The notes under the pieces were generated by a model that saw only the letters and a program-made list of their open reading frames with translations, ran no database searches and had not been told where the DNA came from. The position numbers were made by a program, and so were the translations under genes. DNA of 64,000 nucleotides, taken from Lautropia sp. SCN 69-89 (lineage in GTDB: Bacteria; Pseudomonadota; Gammaproteobacteria; Burkholderiales; Burkholderiaceae_E). Positions 45,819 to 54,539 of this stretch are shown here, in pieces (positions within the stretch are counted from its first letter, which is position 1; every line of letters begins with the position of its first letter). The stretch lies in NCBI GenBank assembly GCA_001724855.1, contig MEED01000001.1, positions 1 through 64,000 of the forward strand. Direction: 5' to 3'.

Positions 45819-46631
45819 ATGCTTGCCACCAATCCGTTTGCCGGGCTGTCGGCGTCGCTATCGCCTGCAGTCATGCAGGGGTACGTCATTGTCATGTTCA
45901 TACTGGTCGTGGCGGGAACGCTGTTCGACATGGTGCACAAGGGAAGCGCGGCCTACTTCTTCGAGAACCGTCGCAGGTCGAAGGCCAGGGCGGCACGCCG
46001 CGTCGGCGGCGGCGAATTCGCTTCGATCGCCGTGCAGACGGCCGTGGTGGACGTGCTGGCCTCGGGCGAGTTCTGCAATCCGCGCCGGCGCGTCGCGCAC
46101 CTGCTCGGCATGTACGGCTTCGTGTTCCATGTGCTCGCCACCGTGGTGCTGGTGTTCAATCCGTCGGCAGGCCCGTTCTGGGCGCAGCTCTGGTGGATCG
46201 GCGCGCTGATGATCTGTGTAGGCGGCTACTGGTTCTGGTTCTTCATCCGCGTCGACGTCGCCGCCGAAGGCCACTCGCCTTTCAGGATCGTCAGGGCCGA
46301 CCTGTTCATCCTGTCGCTGCTGGCCAGCGCGACGCTCGCGCTGATCTGGGCGGCGGCGGGCGGCGGCACCGGCGTGCTGTTCGGCTTGTACATTCTCGCC
46401 ACGACGGTGCTGTTCGCCGGAGTACCGTGGTCGAAATTCGCGCACATGTTCTTCAAGCCCGCGGCCGCCCTGGAGAAGCGTCTGGTCAAGGCCGACGGAA
46501 GCGCCGAGAACCTGCCCACGCAAACCCGCGACGACCCCGAGCAACAGAAGAGACACTCGATGCAACTGTTGCTCGACGCTCCGATGGACATGGGGCTCGG
46601 CATCAAGCGCGAAGCGCCGCGACACTACTGA
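45819..46631 (+). CDS. aprM: AprM-like membrane anchor for APS reductase
   Basis: A 270-residue protein with five to six hydrophobic helices (about residues 20-40, 92-112, 122-142, 160-180, 185-205) placed directly before aprBA. AprM of purple sulfur bacteria is the proposed electron link from AprBA to the membrane, an alternative to QmoABC. No qmo genes are seen. The assignment rests mainly on topology and position; candidate haem histidines include GFVFHVLATVV. GAGGAG is before the ATG. Confidence 0.82.
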   Translation: MLATNPFAGLSASLSPAVMQGYVIVMFILVVAGTLFDMVHKGSAAYFFENRRRSKARAARRVGGGEFASIAVQTAVVDVLASGEFCNPRRRVAHLLGMYGFVFHVLATVVLVFNPSAGPFWAQLWWIGALMICVGGYWFWFFIRVDVAAEGHSPFRIVRADLFILSLLASATLALIWAAAGGGTGVLFGLYILATTVLFAGVPWSKFAHMFFKPAAALEKRLVKADGSAENLPTQTRDDPEQQKRHSMQLLLDAPMDMGLGIKREAPRHY

Positions 46632-46683
46632 CAGCCGATCGGCACCCGACAATTTCTTCTGGATCAGATAAGGAGCTGGACGA

Positions 46684-47163
46684 ATGCCAACCTTCGTCTA
46701 TATGACGAGATGCGACGGATGCGGACACTGCGTCGACATCTGCCCCTCGGACATCATGCACATCGACAAGACCTATCGGCGCGCCTACAACATCGAGCCG
46801 AACATGTGCTGGGAGTGTTTCTCCTGCGTCAAGGCCTGCCCCCAGCACGCGATCGACGTGCGCGGATACGCCGACTTCGCCCCGTTGGGGCACAGCGTGC
46901 GCGTCGACCGGGACGAACGGCGCGGCACGATCGCCTGGCGGATCAAGTTCCGCAACGGCACGGAGAAGAACTTCCTGTCGCCCATCACCACGAAGCCCTG
47001 GGGCGAGGCGATTCCGAAGCTGGCGGAGGTTCCGCCGCCGGCCAAGGAGATGCGCGACAGCGAGCTCCTCTACAACGAACCGAAGTACGTCCGGCTGGAC
47101 GACGGCGGTCTGCGCACCCTGCAGGACGCAGGCCTCAAATTGAAGAAAGGCGTGTACTACTGA
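46684..47163 (+). CDS. aprB: APS reductase beta subunit
   Basis: A 159-residue ferredoxin-like subunit with two 4Fe-4S motifs, CDGCGHCVDICPSD and CWECFSCVKACPQHAID, followed by the aprB-specific domain (SVRVDRDERRGTIAWRIKFRNGTEKNF). It shuttles electrons from the FAD of AprA. AAGGAGCTGG stands before the ATG; one base separates it from aprA. Confidence 0.96.
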   Translation: MPTFVYMTRCDGCGHCVDICPSDIMHIDKTYRRAYNIEPNMCWECFSCVKACPQHAIDVRGYADFAPLGHSVRVDRDERRGTIAWRIKFRNGTEKNFLSPITTKPWGEAIPKLAEVPPPAKEMRDSELLYNEPKYVRLDDGGLRTLQDAGLKLKKGVYY

Positions 47164-47164
47164 T

Positions 47165-49033
47165 ATGGCCTACCAAACCATCATCGAAGACGGCATCGAC
47201 ATCCTCGTGGTCGGTGCGGGACTGGGCGGCACGGGAGCGGCCTGGGAAGCGCGTTTCTGGGGGCAGAACAAGAAGATCGTCATCGCCGAGAAGGCGAACA
47301 TCGATCGTTCGGGTGCGGTCGCCCAGGGTCTGTACGCGATCAACTGCTACATGGGCACGCGCTGGGGAGAGAACCAGCCTGAGGACCATGTGCGCTACGC
47401 ACGCATCGACCTGATGGGCATGGTGCGCGAGGATCTGGCCTTCGACATGGCCCGTCACGTCGACTCCACGGTGCATCAGTTCGAGGAGTGGGGCCTGCCG
47501 ATCATGAAAGACCCGAAGACCGGGCGCTATCTGCGCGAAGGTCGGTGGCAGATCATGATCCACGGCGAGTCCTACAAGCCCATCGTGGCCGAGGCGGCCA
47601 AGAAGTCGGCCGACAAGGTCTTCAACCGCATCTGCGTCACGCACCTGCTGATGGACGAAAGCCGCGAGAACCGGGTGGCCGGCGCCGTCGGCTTCAACGT
47701 CCGCACCGGCAACTTCCATGTCTTCAAGGCCAAGACCGTGATCTGCGGCGCAGGCGGCGCGTCCAACATCTTCAAGCCCCGCTCGGTGGGCGAAGGCGCT
47801 GGACGCACCTGGTACGCGCCGTGGTCGTCGGCGTCCGCCTACGGCCTGCTGATCAACGCCGGCGCGAAGATGACGCAGATGGAAAACCGCATCGTGCTCG
47901 CCCGCTTCAAGGACGGGTACGGCCCGGTCGGCGCCTACTTCCTGCACCTCAAGACGTACACCCAGAACGGCCTGGGCGAGGAGTTCGAATCCAAGTGGTG
48001 GCCGAGCCTGCAGAAGATGGTCGGCAAGGAGTACCTGGATCCCGAGGCTTCGCACCTCACGCATCGGCCGATCCCGACCTGTCTGCGCAACCACGCAATG
48101 ATCAGCGAGATCAACGCCGGCCGCGGCCCGATTCACATGGTGACGATGCGCGCCTTCCAGGACCCGCACCTCGAAGAGGTCGGCTGGGAGAACTTCCTGG
48201 GCATGACCGTCGGGCAGGCGGTCCTGTGGGCTGCCACCGACGTCGACCCGAAGAACGAGAACCCCGAACTGACCACCTCCGAGCCCTACGTGATGGGCTC
48301 GCATGCGACCGGATCGGGCGCCTGGTGCTCCGGTCCCGAGGACGTGTCGCCCCCCGAGTACTTCTGGGGCTACAACCGCATGACGACGATCGAAGGTCTT
48401 TTCGGGGCCGGCGACACGGTCGGCGGCACACCGCACGCGTTCTCGTCGGGCTCGTTCACCGAAGGCCGGCTGGCGGCGAAGGCGGCCTGCAAGTACATCG
48501 ACGACGGCAAGGCCGAGGGCATCGTCGTTTCGCAGGCGCAGATCGATCGCCTCGAGAAGGAGGTGTACAGGCCTCTCGAGCACTATCGGATCTACCGCAA
48601 TGCGGTCGTTGCGGGGGACGTCAATCCGCACTACATCAACCCCCAGCAGGGGCTTGACCGCCTGCAGAAGCTGATGGACGAGTACTGCGGCGGGGTGACG
48701 GCCAACTACATGACCAACGAGAAGCTCCTGAACATCGGCCTGAAGAAACTCAGGATCATGGAGGAGGATCTCGAGAAGCTGGCCGCCGCGGACTCGCACG
48801 AGCTGCTGCGTGCGTGGGAACTGAAACACCGTCATCGCGCCGCCGAATGCGTCACGCATCACACGCTGTTCCGCAAGGAGACGCGCTGGCCCGGCTATTA
48901 TTACCGGGGCGACTACCTGAAGCTGGACGACCAGAACTGGCACGTGCTGACGGTCTCGCGGCGCGACCCGAAGACGGGCGAGTACACGATGGAGAAGGCG
49001 CCCTGCTATCACCTGGTGGGCGACGAGACATAG
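47165..49033 (+). CDS. aprA: APS reductase alpha subunit
   Basis: A 622-residue FAD protein that joins sulfite and AMP to adenosine 5'-phosphosulfate in the oxidative direction. FAD-binding motif DILVVGAGLGGTGAAWEARFWG at the N terminus; FARFKDGYGPVGAYFLHLKT-type segment and GLFGAGDTVGGTPHAFSSGSFTEGR near residue 415-440 are AprA signatures. Length fits the family. Presence of aprM and absence of qmo suggests the lineage I type of sulfur oxidizers (from memory of the family split). Confidence 0.96.
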   Translation: MAYQTIIEDGIDILVVGAGLGGTGAAWEARFWGQNKKIVIAEKANIDRSGAVAQGLYAINCYMGTRWGENQPEDHVRYARIDLMGMVREDLAFDMARHVDSTVHQFEEWGLPIMKDPKTGRYLREGRWQIMIHGESYKPIVAEAAKKSADKVFNRICVTHLLMDESRENRVAGAVGFNVRTGNFHVFKAKTVICGAGGASNIFKPRSVGEGAGRTWYAPWSSASAYGLLINAGAKMTQMENRIVLARFKDGYGPVGAYFLHLKTYTQNGLGEEFESKWWPSLQKMVGKEYLDPEASHLTHRPIPTCLRNHAMISEINAGRGPIHMVTMRAFQDPHLEEVGWENFLGMTVGQAVLWAATDVDPKNENPELTTSEPYVMGSHATGSGAWCSGPEDVSPPEYFWGYNRMTTIEGLFGAGDTVGGTPHAFSSGSFTEGRLAAKAACKYIDDGKAEGIVVSQAQIDRLEKEVYRPLEHYRIYRNAVVAGDVNPHYINPQQGLDRLQKLMDEYCGGVTANYMTNEKLLNIGLKKLRIMEEDLEKLAAADSHELLRAWELKHRHRAAECVTHHTLFRKETRWPGYYYRGDYLKLDDQNWHVLTVSRRDPKTGEYTMEKAPCYHLVGDET

Positions 49034-49053
49034 CAGAGTCTGCGGCAACGCGC

Positions 49054-49404
49054 GTGAACATCATCGAGAAGACGGACGAAGAGATCCTGGCGATGGCCGC
49101 CCCCCTGTGGGGCGACCTCGTCAGGTACTCGAACGAAGGCAAGTACGGCGAGTTCTCCAGGAACTTCTCCAGTTCTCTGGCGCGCGCCATGGACCAGGTC
49201 GCCGCCGGACACCAGTTCGCGCACAGCGAGCTGGCTCGCAATCTCTCCGACCGGTTCGACACGCTGGGCATCATCCGCCGCGGCGAGCACGTGACCGTTC
49301 TGTTCCGGCAGCGCAGCACGACGAAGCCCGGCGAATGGCTTGGCCGACTCGTGCTCGGCTACGAGGACGGGCAACTGAGGATCTTCGGTGCCTCCATCTT
49401 CTGA
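49054..49404 (+). CDS. Unknown small protein downstream of aprA
   Basis: A 116-residue protein starting at GTG 49054 (NIIEKTDEEILAMAAPLWGDLVRYSNEGKYGEFSRNFSSSL) and ending GRLVLGYEDGQLRIFGASIF. It is soluble, has no cysteine, and its end resembles small alpha/beta proteins with a SnoaL-like outline, but I cannot name the family. It follows aprA by 20 bases and overlaps the next gene by 17 bases, so it belongs to the apr transcript. Confidence 0.55.
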   Translation: MNIIEKTDEEILAMAAPLWGDLVRYSNEGKYGEFSRNFSSSLARAMDQVAAGHQFAHSELARNLSDRFDTLGIIRRGEHVTVLFRQRSTTKPGEWLGRLVLGYEDGQLRIFGASIF

Positions 49405-49945
49405 CCCTCATCTGACCATTTCGTCGGGATCTGACGTGAACCAAGCCATCCAGGCCGGCAAGTTCGTCGAGCTGAGCTACAAGGTCACCGACAGGAAGTC
49501 GGGGCACGTCCTGACCCGGGTCGAGTTCCCCCTGGGCTATGTCCATGGCCACACCGAGATCCTGGCCCCTGCGGTCCACGCGCAGCTCGAAGGCAGGTCG
49601 GCTGGCGACGTCATCGAAGTGGTCATCGACGGCAACCAGGTCTTCGGCCCCAGGGACGAATCGCTGGTCTTCACCGATCGCATCGAGAACGTCCCCGAGG
49701 AATATCGGCAGGTCGGCGCCTCGATCCTGATGGAAAACGACGCGGGCCAGACGCGCAGCTTCCTCGTGACGCACATGGACGACGATACCCTGACGGTCGA
49801 TGGCAACAATCCGCTTTGCGGCAGGGAGGTCGTCTTCACGCTCGAGATCCTCACCGTGCGCGACGCGACCAGCGACGAGATGAAGGCCGGCGGGGCGACG
49901 GCCGCTGGCCCGGACATCGACCCAAGGCTGCTGCGGCCTGTCTGA
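49388..49945 (+). CDS. SlyD-like FKBP-type peptidyl-prolyl isomerase
   Basis: A 185-residue protein with SlyD features: VELSYKVTDRKSGHVL, FPLGYVHGHTEILAPAVHAQLEGRSAGD and VDGNNPLCGREVVFTLEILTV. Such proteins combine prolyl isomerase and chaperone or metal functions. The GTG at 49388 is supported by GAGG seven bases before; GTG at 49436 is an alternative giving 169 residues. It may help fold or mature the redox enzymes of the upstream operon. Confidence 0.75.
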   Translation: MPPSSDPHLTISSGSDVNQAIQAGKFVELSYKVTDRKSGHVLTRVEFPLGYVHGHTEILAPAVHAQLEGRSAGDVIEVVIDGNQVFGPRDESLVFTDRIENVPEEYRQVGASILMENDAGQTRSFLVTHMDDDTLTVDGNNPLCGREVVFTLEILTVRDATSDEMKAGGATAAGPDIDPRLLRPV

Positions 49946-50030
49946 GCAGCAACATTGAACGGCGCAGGACGGCCCCGGGCGCAAGCGCTTGCGGATGCCG
50001 GCCTGGATTCACGACGAAAGGAGGCAAGAC

Positions 50031-50192
50031 ATGAGCGAGCAGCAGTCCCCCAAGACCCCGGTTCCTGATGGGCATTCGCGTTTCCTGACCACGCGCGCAT
50101 TGCCGCCGAACGAAAAGGGGTTCGTCGGCTTCGAGACCATCTGGGAGCCGTTCCAGAAGGAAGCCGAATACCAGACGCCGAAACAGCCGTAA
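50031..50192 (+). CDS. Small unknown protein with a strong ribosome site
   Basis: A 53-residue protein: MSEQQSPKTPVPDGHSRFLTTRALPPNEKGF then VGFETIWEPFQKEAEYQTPKQP. It lacks cysteines and helices and seems disordered. AAAGGAGG sits six bases before the ATG, one of the best ribosome sites in the window, which supports translation. It lies between the SlyD-like gene and the convergent amn gene. Function unknown. Confidence 0.5.
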   Translation: MSEQQSPKTPVPDGHSRFLTTRALPPNEKGFVGFETIWEPFQKEAEYQTPKQP

Positions 50193-50214
50193 GGCTGAAC
50201 GGGGCGCGCCGCCG

Positions 50215-51753
50215 CTACTGGAACGCGACTTCGTCGAAGCTGCGCAGCTTGCGGCTGTGCAGCTGCTCGGCACGCTGGCGGCGCAGCAGGTCGATCGCGC
50301 GCATGCCGATCCGCAGGTGCTGCTCGACGCGCTCGCGATAGAACTGGTCGGCCATGCCCGGCAGCTTGATCTCGCCGTGCAGCGGCTTGTCGCTGACGCA
50401 CAGCAGCGTGCCGTACGGAATCCGGAAGCGGAACCCGTTCGCGGCGATCGTCGCGCTCTCCATGTCGAGCGCGATCGCGCGGCTCTGGCTGAAGCGGCGC
50501 ATCGGCGTGCCGTGAGGCAACAGCTCCCAGTTGCGGTTGTCGGTGCTGGCGACGGTACCGGTGCGCATCACGCGCTTGAGTTCGTAGCCGGTGAGCTGCG
50601 TGATCTCGGCGACCGCCGATTCGAGGGCGACCTGCACCTCGGCGAGCGCCGGCACCGGCACCCACGGCGGCAGGTCCTCGTCGAGCACGTGGTCCTCGCG
50701 TACATACCCGTGCGCGAGCACGTAGTCGCCGAGCTGCTGCGTCGTGCGCAGCCCGGCACAATGGCCGAGCATGATCCACGCGTGCGGTCGCAACACCGCG
50801 ACGTGATCGGTGATCGTCTTCGCGTTGGCCGGGCCGACGCCGATGTTGATCATCGTGATGCCCGATCCGTCCTCGCGGATCAGATGGTAGGCCGGCATCT
50901 GCGGCAGTCTCCCCGGCGCCGGATGCTGCCCTGAAGTGGCCAATCGGCCCGGGGCTCCGGACGCTTGCTCCCCGGGGATGGCACCCCCTGCGGGCGCCGC
51001 GCGGTGAGTCACGACGTTGCCCGGCTCGACGAACGCCGAATAGCCGTGCGCGGCCGGCCCGGCCTCGGCCATCAGTTCGTGGCCGAGCCGCACGAACTGG
51101 TCGACGTAGAACTGGTAGTTGGTGAACAGCACGAAGTTCTGGAAGTGCGCCGGCTCGGTCGCGGTGTAGTGGCGCAGCCGGTGCAGCGAATAGTCGACGC
51201 GCGGCGCGGTGAACAGCGCCAGCGGACGAGGCGCGCCCGCGCGCGGCACCCAGGTGCCATTGGCGATGCCGTCGTCCATCGCGCCCAGGTCCGGCAGGTC
51301 GAACAGGTCGCGCATCAGGCGACGCCGCGCAGCGTCGATCGACCCCTCGATGTGCTCCTGGCCGGCCATCGCGAAGTGCACCGGGATCGGCGTCTTCCCG
51401 GTGCCGACCTCGATCGGCACCTGGTGGTTCGCCAGCAGCAACCGGAACTGTTCGAGGTAATAGCGCCCGAACAGGTCGGGGCGCGTCAGCGTTGTCTCGT
51501 AGGTGCCCGGTCCGGCGACGAACCCGTAGCTGAGCCGCGAGTCGGCGCGCGCCACCGTCTCGGTCCGCACGCGCACGAACGGGTAGAACGCGTGCACGCG
51601 ATGCGAAGGGTCCTGACCCGCCACGAACCGCTGCACGGCCTCGCGCAGCCAGGCCACGCCGGCCTCGTAGATCGCGACGACCTGCGTCAGCGCCGCGGCC
51701 GGGTCGTCGTAGCGCTGCGGCGGGAAGAACGGCGAATTGTCCACGGCCGGCAT
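50215..51753 (-). CDS. amn: AMP nucleosidase
   Basis: A 512-residue enzyme splitting AMP into adenine and ribose 5-phosphate. N-terminal Amn domain (PHRVHAFYPFVRV-type: SHRVHAFYPFVRVRTETVARADSRLSYGFV) and C-terminal nucleoside phosphorylase fold with TMINIGVGPANAKTITDHVAVLRPHAWIMLGHCAGLR and ALDMESATIAANGFRF. It is about 25 residues longer than the E. coli protein because of a Gly/Ala/Pro-rich insert near residues 253-288. APS chemistry releases or uses AMP, so proximity to apr may be meaningful but could be chance. Confidence 0.92.
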   Translation of the reverse strand: MPAVDNSPFFPPQRYDDPAAALTQVVAIYEAGVAWLREAVQRFVAGQDPSHRVHAFYPFVRVRTETVARADSRLSYGFVAGPGTYETTLTRPDLFGRYYLEQFRLLLANHQVPIEVGTGKTPIPVHFAMAGQEHIEGSIDAARRRLMRDLFDLPDLGAMDDGIANGTWVPRAGAPRPLALFTAPRVDYSLHRLRHYTATEPAHFQNFVLFTNYQFYVDQFVRLGHELMAEAGPAAHGYSAFVEPGNVVTHRAAPAGGAIPGEQASGAPGRLATSGQHPAPGRLPQMPAYHLIREDGSGITMINIGVGPANAKTITDHVAVLRPHAWIMLGHCAGLRTTQQLGDYVLAHGYVREDHVLDEDLPPWVPVPALAEVQVALESAVAEITQLTGYELKRVMRTGTVASTDNRNWELLPHGTPMRRFSQSRAIALDMESATIAANGFRFRIPYGTLLCVSDKPLHGEIKLPGMADQFYRERVEQHLRIGMRAIDLLRRQRAEQLHSRKLRSFDEVAFQ

Positions 51754-51754
51754 T

Positions 51755-52264
51755 TCATTCGAGCGTCCTGATTTCGAACTCGCAGGCGTCGAGATCGGCG
51801 AGGATCCAGGTCGGCGGCGCGTGCAATCCCGCGATCGTGCCCGGATTGACGAGCCAGGTCGTGCCGCCCGAGACCGTCGCCTCTTGCGTCACCGACGCTC
51901 GGTGCGAGTGCCCGCAGCAGACGATCTCGTAGTCGCCGGTGCAGGCGATGCCCCGTGCGTAGTGCGGGTAGTGGGTCGCGAAGATCCGCCGGCCGCCGAG
52001 TTCGAGTTCGGCGTCGGCGCCGTGATAGACGAGCAGCCCGCCGGAGTCCGCGCACATCCGGTGCAGTGCCATCGCGTCGCCGAGGTTGTTGCCGTGCACC
52101 ACGTGCACCGGCAGCCCCAGCGCGAGCAGCGGCTTGAGCGTGCCTGCGCCGATCACGTCGCCGCAGTGGACGACCGCCTGCGCTCCGTCATGCCTTGCGG
52201 CCGACACTGCCGCCGCGAGCATCGGCGCGCGATCGTGGCTGTCCGAGACGATGCAGATTTTCAC
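51755..52264 (-). CDS. YfcE/MJ0936-type metallophosphoesterase
   Basis: A 169-residue phosphodiesterase with the metal-binding motifs DSHD, VVHCGDVIG, VHGNNLGD and CCGHSHRASV. Family members hydrolyse phosphodiesters in vitro. The start is GTG at 52264 (preceded by GGGGTG), since the conserved KICIVSDSHD needs it. One base separates it from amn, so they are co-translated. Confidence 0.82.
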   Translation of the reverse strand: MKICIVSDSHDRAPMLAAAVSAARHDGAQAVVHCGDVIGAGTLKPLLALGLPVHVVHGNNLGDAMALHRMCADSGGLLVYHGADAELELGGRRIFATHYPHYARGIACTGDYEIVCCGHSHRASVTQEATVSGGTTWLVNPGTIAGLHAPPTWILADLDACEFEIRTLE

Positions 52265-52400
52265 GACACCCCGGTTCCGATTCGATGATAGATTGTTCGT
52301 GGGAAGCGACGCCATTCTATCGGTTGTCGCGCAGCCCCGATTCGCGCGACGGCCGGGGCGCACCGGGCCGGCCGCGCCAGGCAGCAACGCAACATCCAGG

Positions 52401-53864
52401 ATGTCACGGGCACTGACGGTTTCCAGGGCAGCGCAGCTGGTCGGGGTCTCCAGGGCGGTGCTGCAGCGGATGATCCGCGCCGGCGAGCTGGCCCAGTCCG
52501 AGGGACTGCTCGACATCGACGAACTGCTGCGCGCCTTTCCCGACGCGCGCGTCGAGGAATCCGGCATCCTCGAGAAGGTCGTGCGGATCCGCGAGGAAGC
52601 CTTCGGTCGCCGGGTGCGCGAGCACGTGCTGCCGTCGCCCGAGCTGCTGTCGCAGCGCCTGTTCGCGCAGAGCCAGGAGCTGGCCGAGATGCGCCGGCAC
52701 CTGCAGGCGTACCACGCGCTGGTGGCCGCGACGATCGAGCGCCTCGCCAGGCGCCCTGCGCCGCCGGACCTCGCCGGCGAGGCGCGCGAAATGCTCGAGC
52801 GGGGACTCGCGCAGGTGCTGGGCAGTGAATCCGACAACCGACTCGACGCCATGACGGACATGCTGAAGGTGGTATCCGCGAACGTGGTCGTGCGCCCCAG
52901 CGGGCGCGAATTCCTCGTCCAGGGCAACGACAGCATCCTGCAAGCGGGCCTGAAGGCCGGGCTCGGGCTGAATTACGGGTGTGCAGGCGGCAACTGCGGG
53001 CTGTGCAAGGCGCGAGTGGTGTCGGGCGAGACGCGCCAGATCCTGCACTCCGACTACAGCCTGTCGGCCGCCGAGCGCGCGCAAGGCTACCTGCTGCTGT
53101 GCGCGCACACGGCGGTCGGCGACCTGGTGATCGAGACGCTCGAGGCCGGCAGCCCGGCCGACATTCCCGAGCAGGAACTGGTGGCGCGCGTGCGCGCGAT
53201 CCAGCCGCTCGGACCGAACACGATGCTGCTGCACCTGCAGGCGCCGCGCAGCGCGCGGCTGCGCTTCCTGGCCGGCCAGGGCGCAACCGTCGGACTCGCG
53301 CAGCCGGGCGGCGACCTGCAGGCGACCTGGCCGATCGCGAGTTGCCCCTGCGACGACCGCAACCTGCATTTCCACGTGGCACGCGATCCGGCCGACGCCC
53401 TGGCCGAGCAGCTGTTCGCCGGCGCGGTGAAGAGCGGCGACACGCTGGGCGTGCGCGGTCCGAGCGGCGACTTCGTCCTCGGCGCCGACATGCCGCCGCG
53501 GGCCGTCTTCCTCGCCTGCGACACCGGGTTCGGACCGATCAAGAGCCTGATCGAGCACGCAATGGCCGCCGAAGCGGTCGAGCGCTTCTCGCTGTACTGG
53601 CTCGCTTCGCGTCCGGACGGCCACTACCTCGGCAACCAGTGCCAGGCATGGACCGACGCGTTCGACGAGTTCGACTACGATGCGGCCTCCGACGACGACG
53701 TCGCGCGCGGCGCGTCGCTGCTGGCGAAGCGCGCGTTCGACGAAGGCGACTGCGGCGCCAGCCGTTACTTCATTGCCGGCCCGCAGGCGTTCGTCGATGC
53801 CGCGGCGCGCGAATTGCTCGAGGCCGGCGCGCCGGCCGAGCGCCTGCGCGCGACCACCTGCTGA
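52401..53864 (+). CDS. Fusion of MerR-type HTH, 2Fe-2S ferredoxin and flavin reductase domains
   Basis: A 487-residue protein with an unusual order. Residues 1-50 look like a MerR/excisionase helix-turn-helix (SRAAQLVGVSRAVLQRMIRAGEL); 50-145 are helical; 155-245 are a plant-type ferredoxin with CAGGNCGLC and a fourth Cys in LLLCAHT; 255-480 are a ferredoxin-NAD(P)+ reductase module (LPxNTMLLHL, VRGPSGDFVLG, ACDTGFGPIKSLIEHA, YFIAGPQAFVDAA). The redox half resembles CDP-6-deoxyglucoseen reductase or phenol hydroxylase reductases. It may be a redox-sensing regulator or a reductase supplying the Rieske protein encoded next. The start codon is chosen to keep the HTH and has only a weak ribosome site. 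Confidence 0.75.
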   Translation: MSRALTVSRAAQLVGVSRAVLQRMIRAGELAQSEGLLDIDELLRAFPDARVEESGILEKVVRIREEAFGRRVREHVLPSPELLSQRLFAQSQELAEMRRHLQAYHALVAATIERLARRPAPPDLAGEAREMLERGLAQVLGSESDNRLDAMTDMLKVVSANVVVRPSGREFLVQGNDSILQAGLKAGLGLNYGCAGGNCGLCKARVVSGETRQILHSDYSLSAAERAQGYLLLCAHTAVGDLVIETLEAGSPADIPEQELVARVRAIQPLGPNTMLLHLQAPRSARLRFLAGQGATVGLAQPGGDLQATWPIASCPCDDRNLHFHVARDPADALAEQLFAGAVKSGDTLGVRGPSGDFVLGADMPPRAVFLACDTGFGPIKSLIEHAMAAEAVERFSLYWLASRPDGHYLGNQCQAWTDAFDEFDYDAASDDDVARGASLLAKRAFDEGDCGASRYFIAGPQAFVDAAARELLEAGAPAERLRATTC

Positions 53865-53887
53865 CTGCCCTTGCACGCCCGAGACCC

Positions 53888-54517
53888 ATGAGCGACGCAC
53901 TGAACTTCCTGGTCAAGACCCGCCCCGAGGCGATGGGCCACTATTTCGCGTTCCTGAAGGACGCGGGCAAGCACCTCGATCCGAAGACCCGCAGCCTGAT
54001 CTCGGTGATCACCAAGGTGCATTCGCAGACCGAGCGCGGACTGAAGCAGTACCTGAAGCGCGCGCTCGACGAAGGCGTCAAGCCCGCCGAGGTGGTCGAT
54101 GCGCTGCTCATGGCCTTTCCCGCGCTCGGACTGTCGAAGATCACCTGGGCCATCGACGTGATCCTGTCGATGCAACTGCCGGGCTTCGAGCCCGGCGCGA
54201 TGGCCGAAACCGAGGCGCGCTGGCACGACCTGGCGGCCGAGGCCGAGCTGCCTGCCGTCGGCGCGATCCGCGTCGAACGCGACGGGCGCGCGCTGTTCGT
54301 CGCGCGCAGCCCCTCGGGGCCGAACGCGTTCGACAGCCGCTGCCCCCACCAGGGCACCGAGATTCCCGAACTCGCGCTCGAGGCCGGCACGCTCACCTGC
54401 CCGAAGCACGGCTGGGCGTTCGACGTGGCCAGCGGCGCCTGCGTGAAGAACGGCACGACCCCGCTCACCCGCTACGAGACGCGGGTCGAGAACGGGCGGG
54501 TGCTCGCATACTGGTGA
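53888..54517 (+). CDS. CMD (AhpD-like) domain fused to a Rieske 2Fe-2S domain
   Basis: A 209-residue protein. Residues 1-100 resemble a carboxymuconolactone decarboxylase-like domain (LDPKTRSLISVITKVHSQTERGLKQYLKRALDEGV) but lack the CxxC of AhpD peroxidases. Residues 110-205 form a Rieske ferredoxin with SRCPHQGTEIPE and LTCPKHGWAFDV as cluster ligands (CPH and CPKH). Electrons could come from the flavoreductase encoded 23 bases upstream. Substrate and partner unknown. Confidence 0.78.
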   Translation: MSDALNFLVKTRPEAMGHYFAFLKDAGKHLDPKTRSLISVITKVHSQTERGLKQYLKRALDEGVKPAEVVDALLMAFPALGLSKITWAIDVILSMQLPGFEPGAMAETEARWHDLAAEAELPAVGAIRVERDGRALFVARSPSGPNAFDSRCPHQGTEIPELALEAGTLTCPKHGWAFDVASGACVKNGTTPLTRYETRVENGRVLAYW

Positions 54518-54539
54518 TCATCGACTGCCGGAGAACCCG

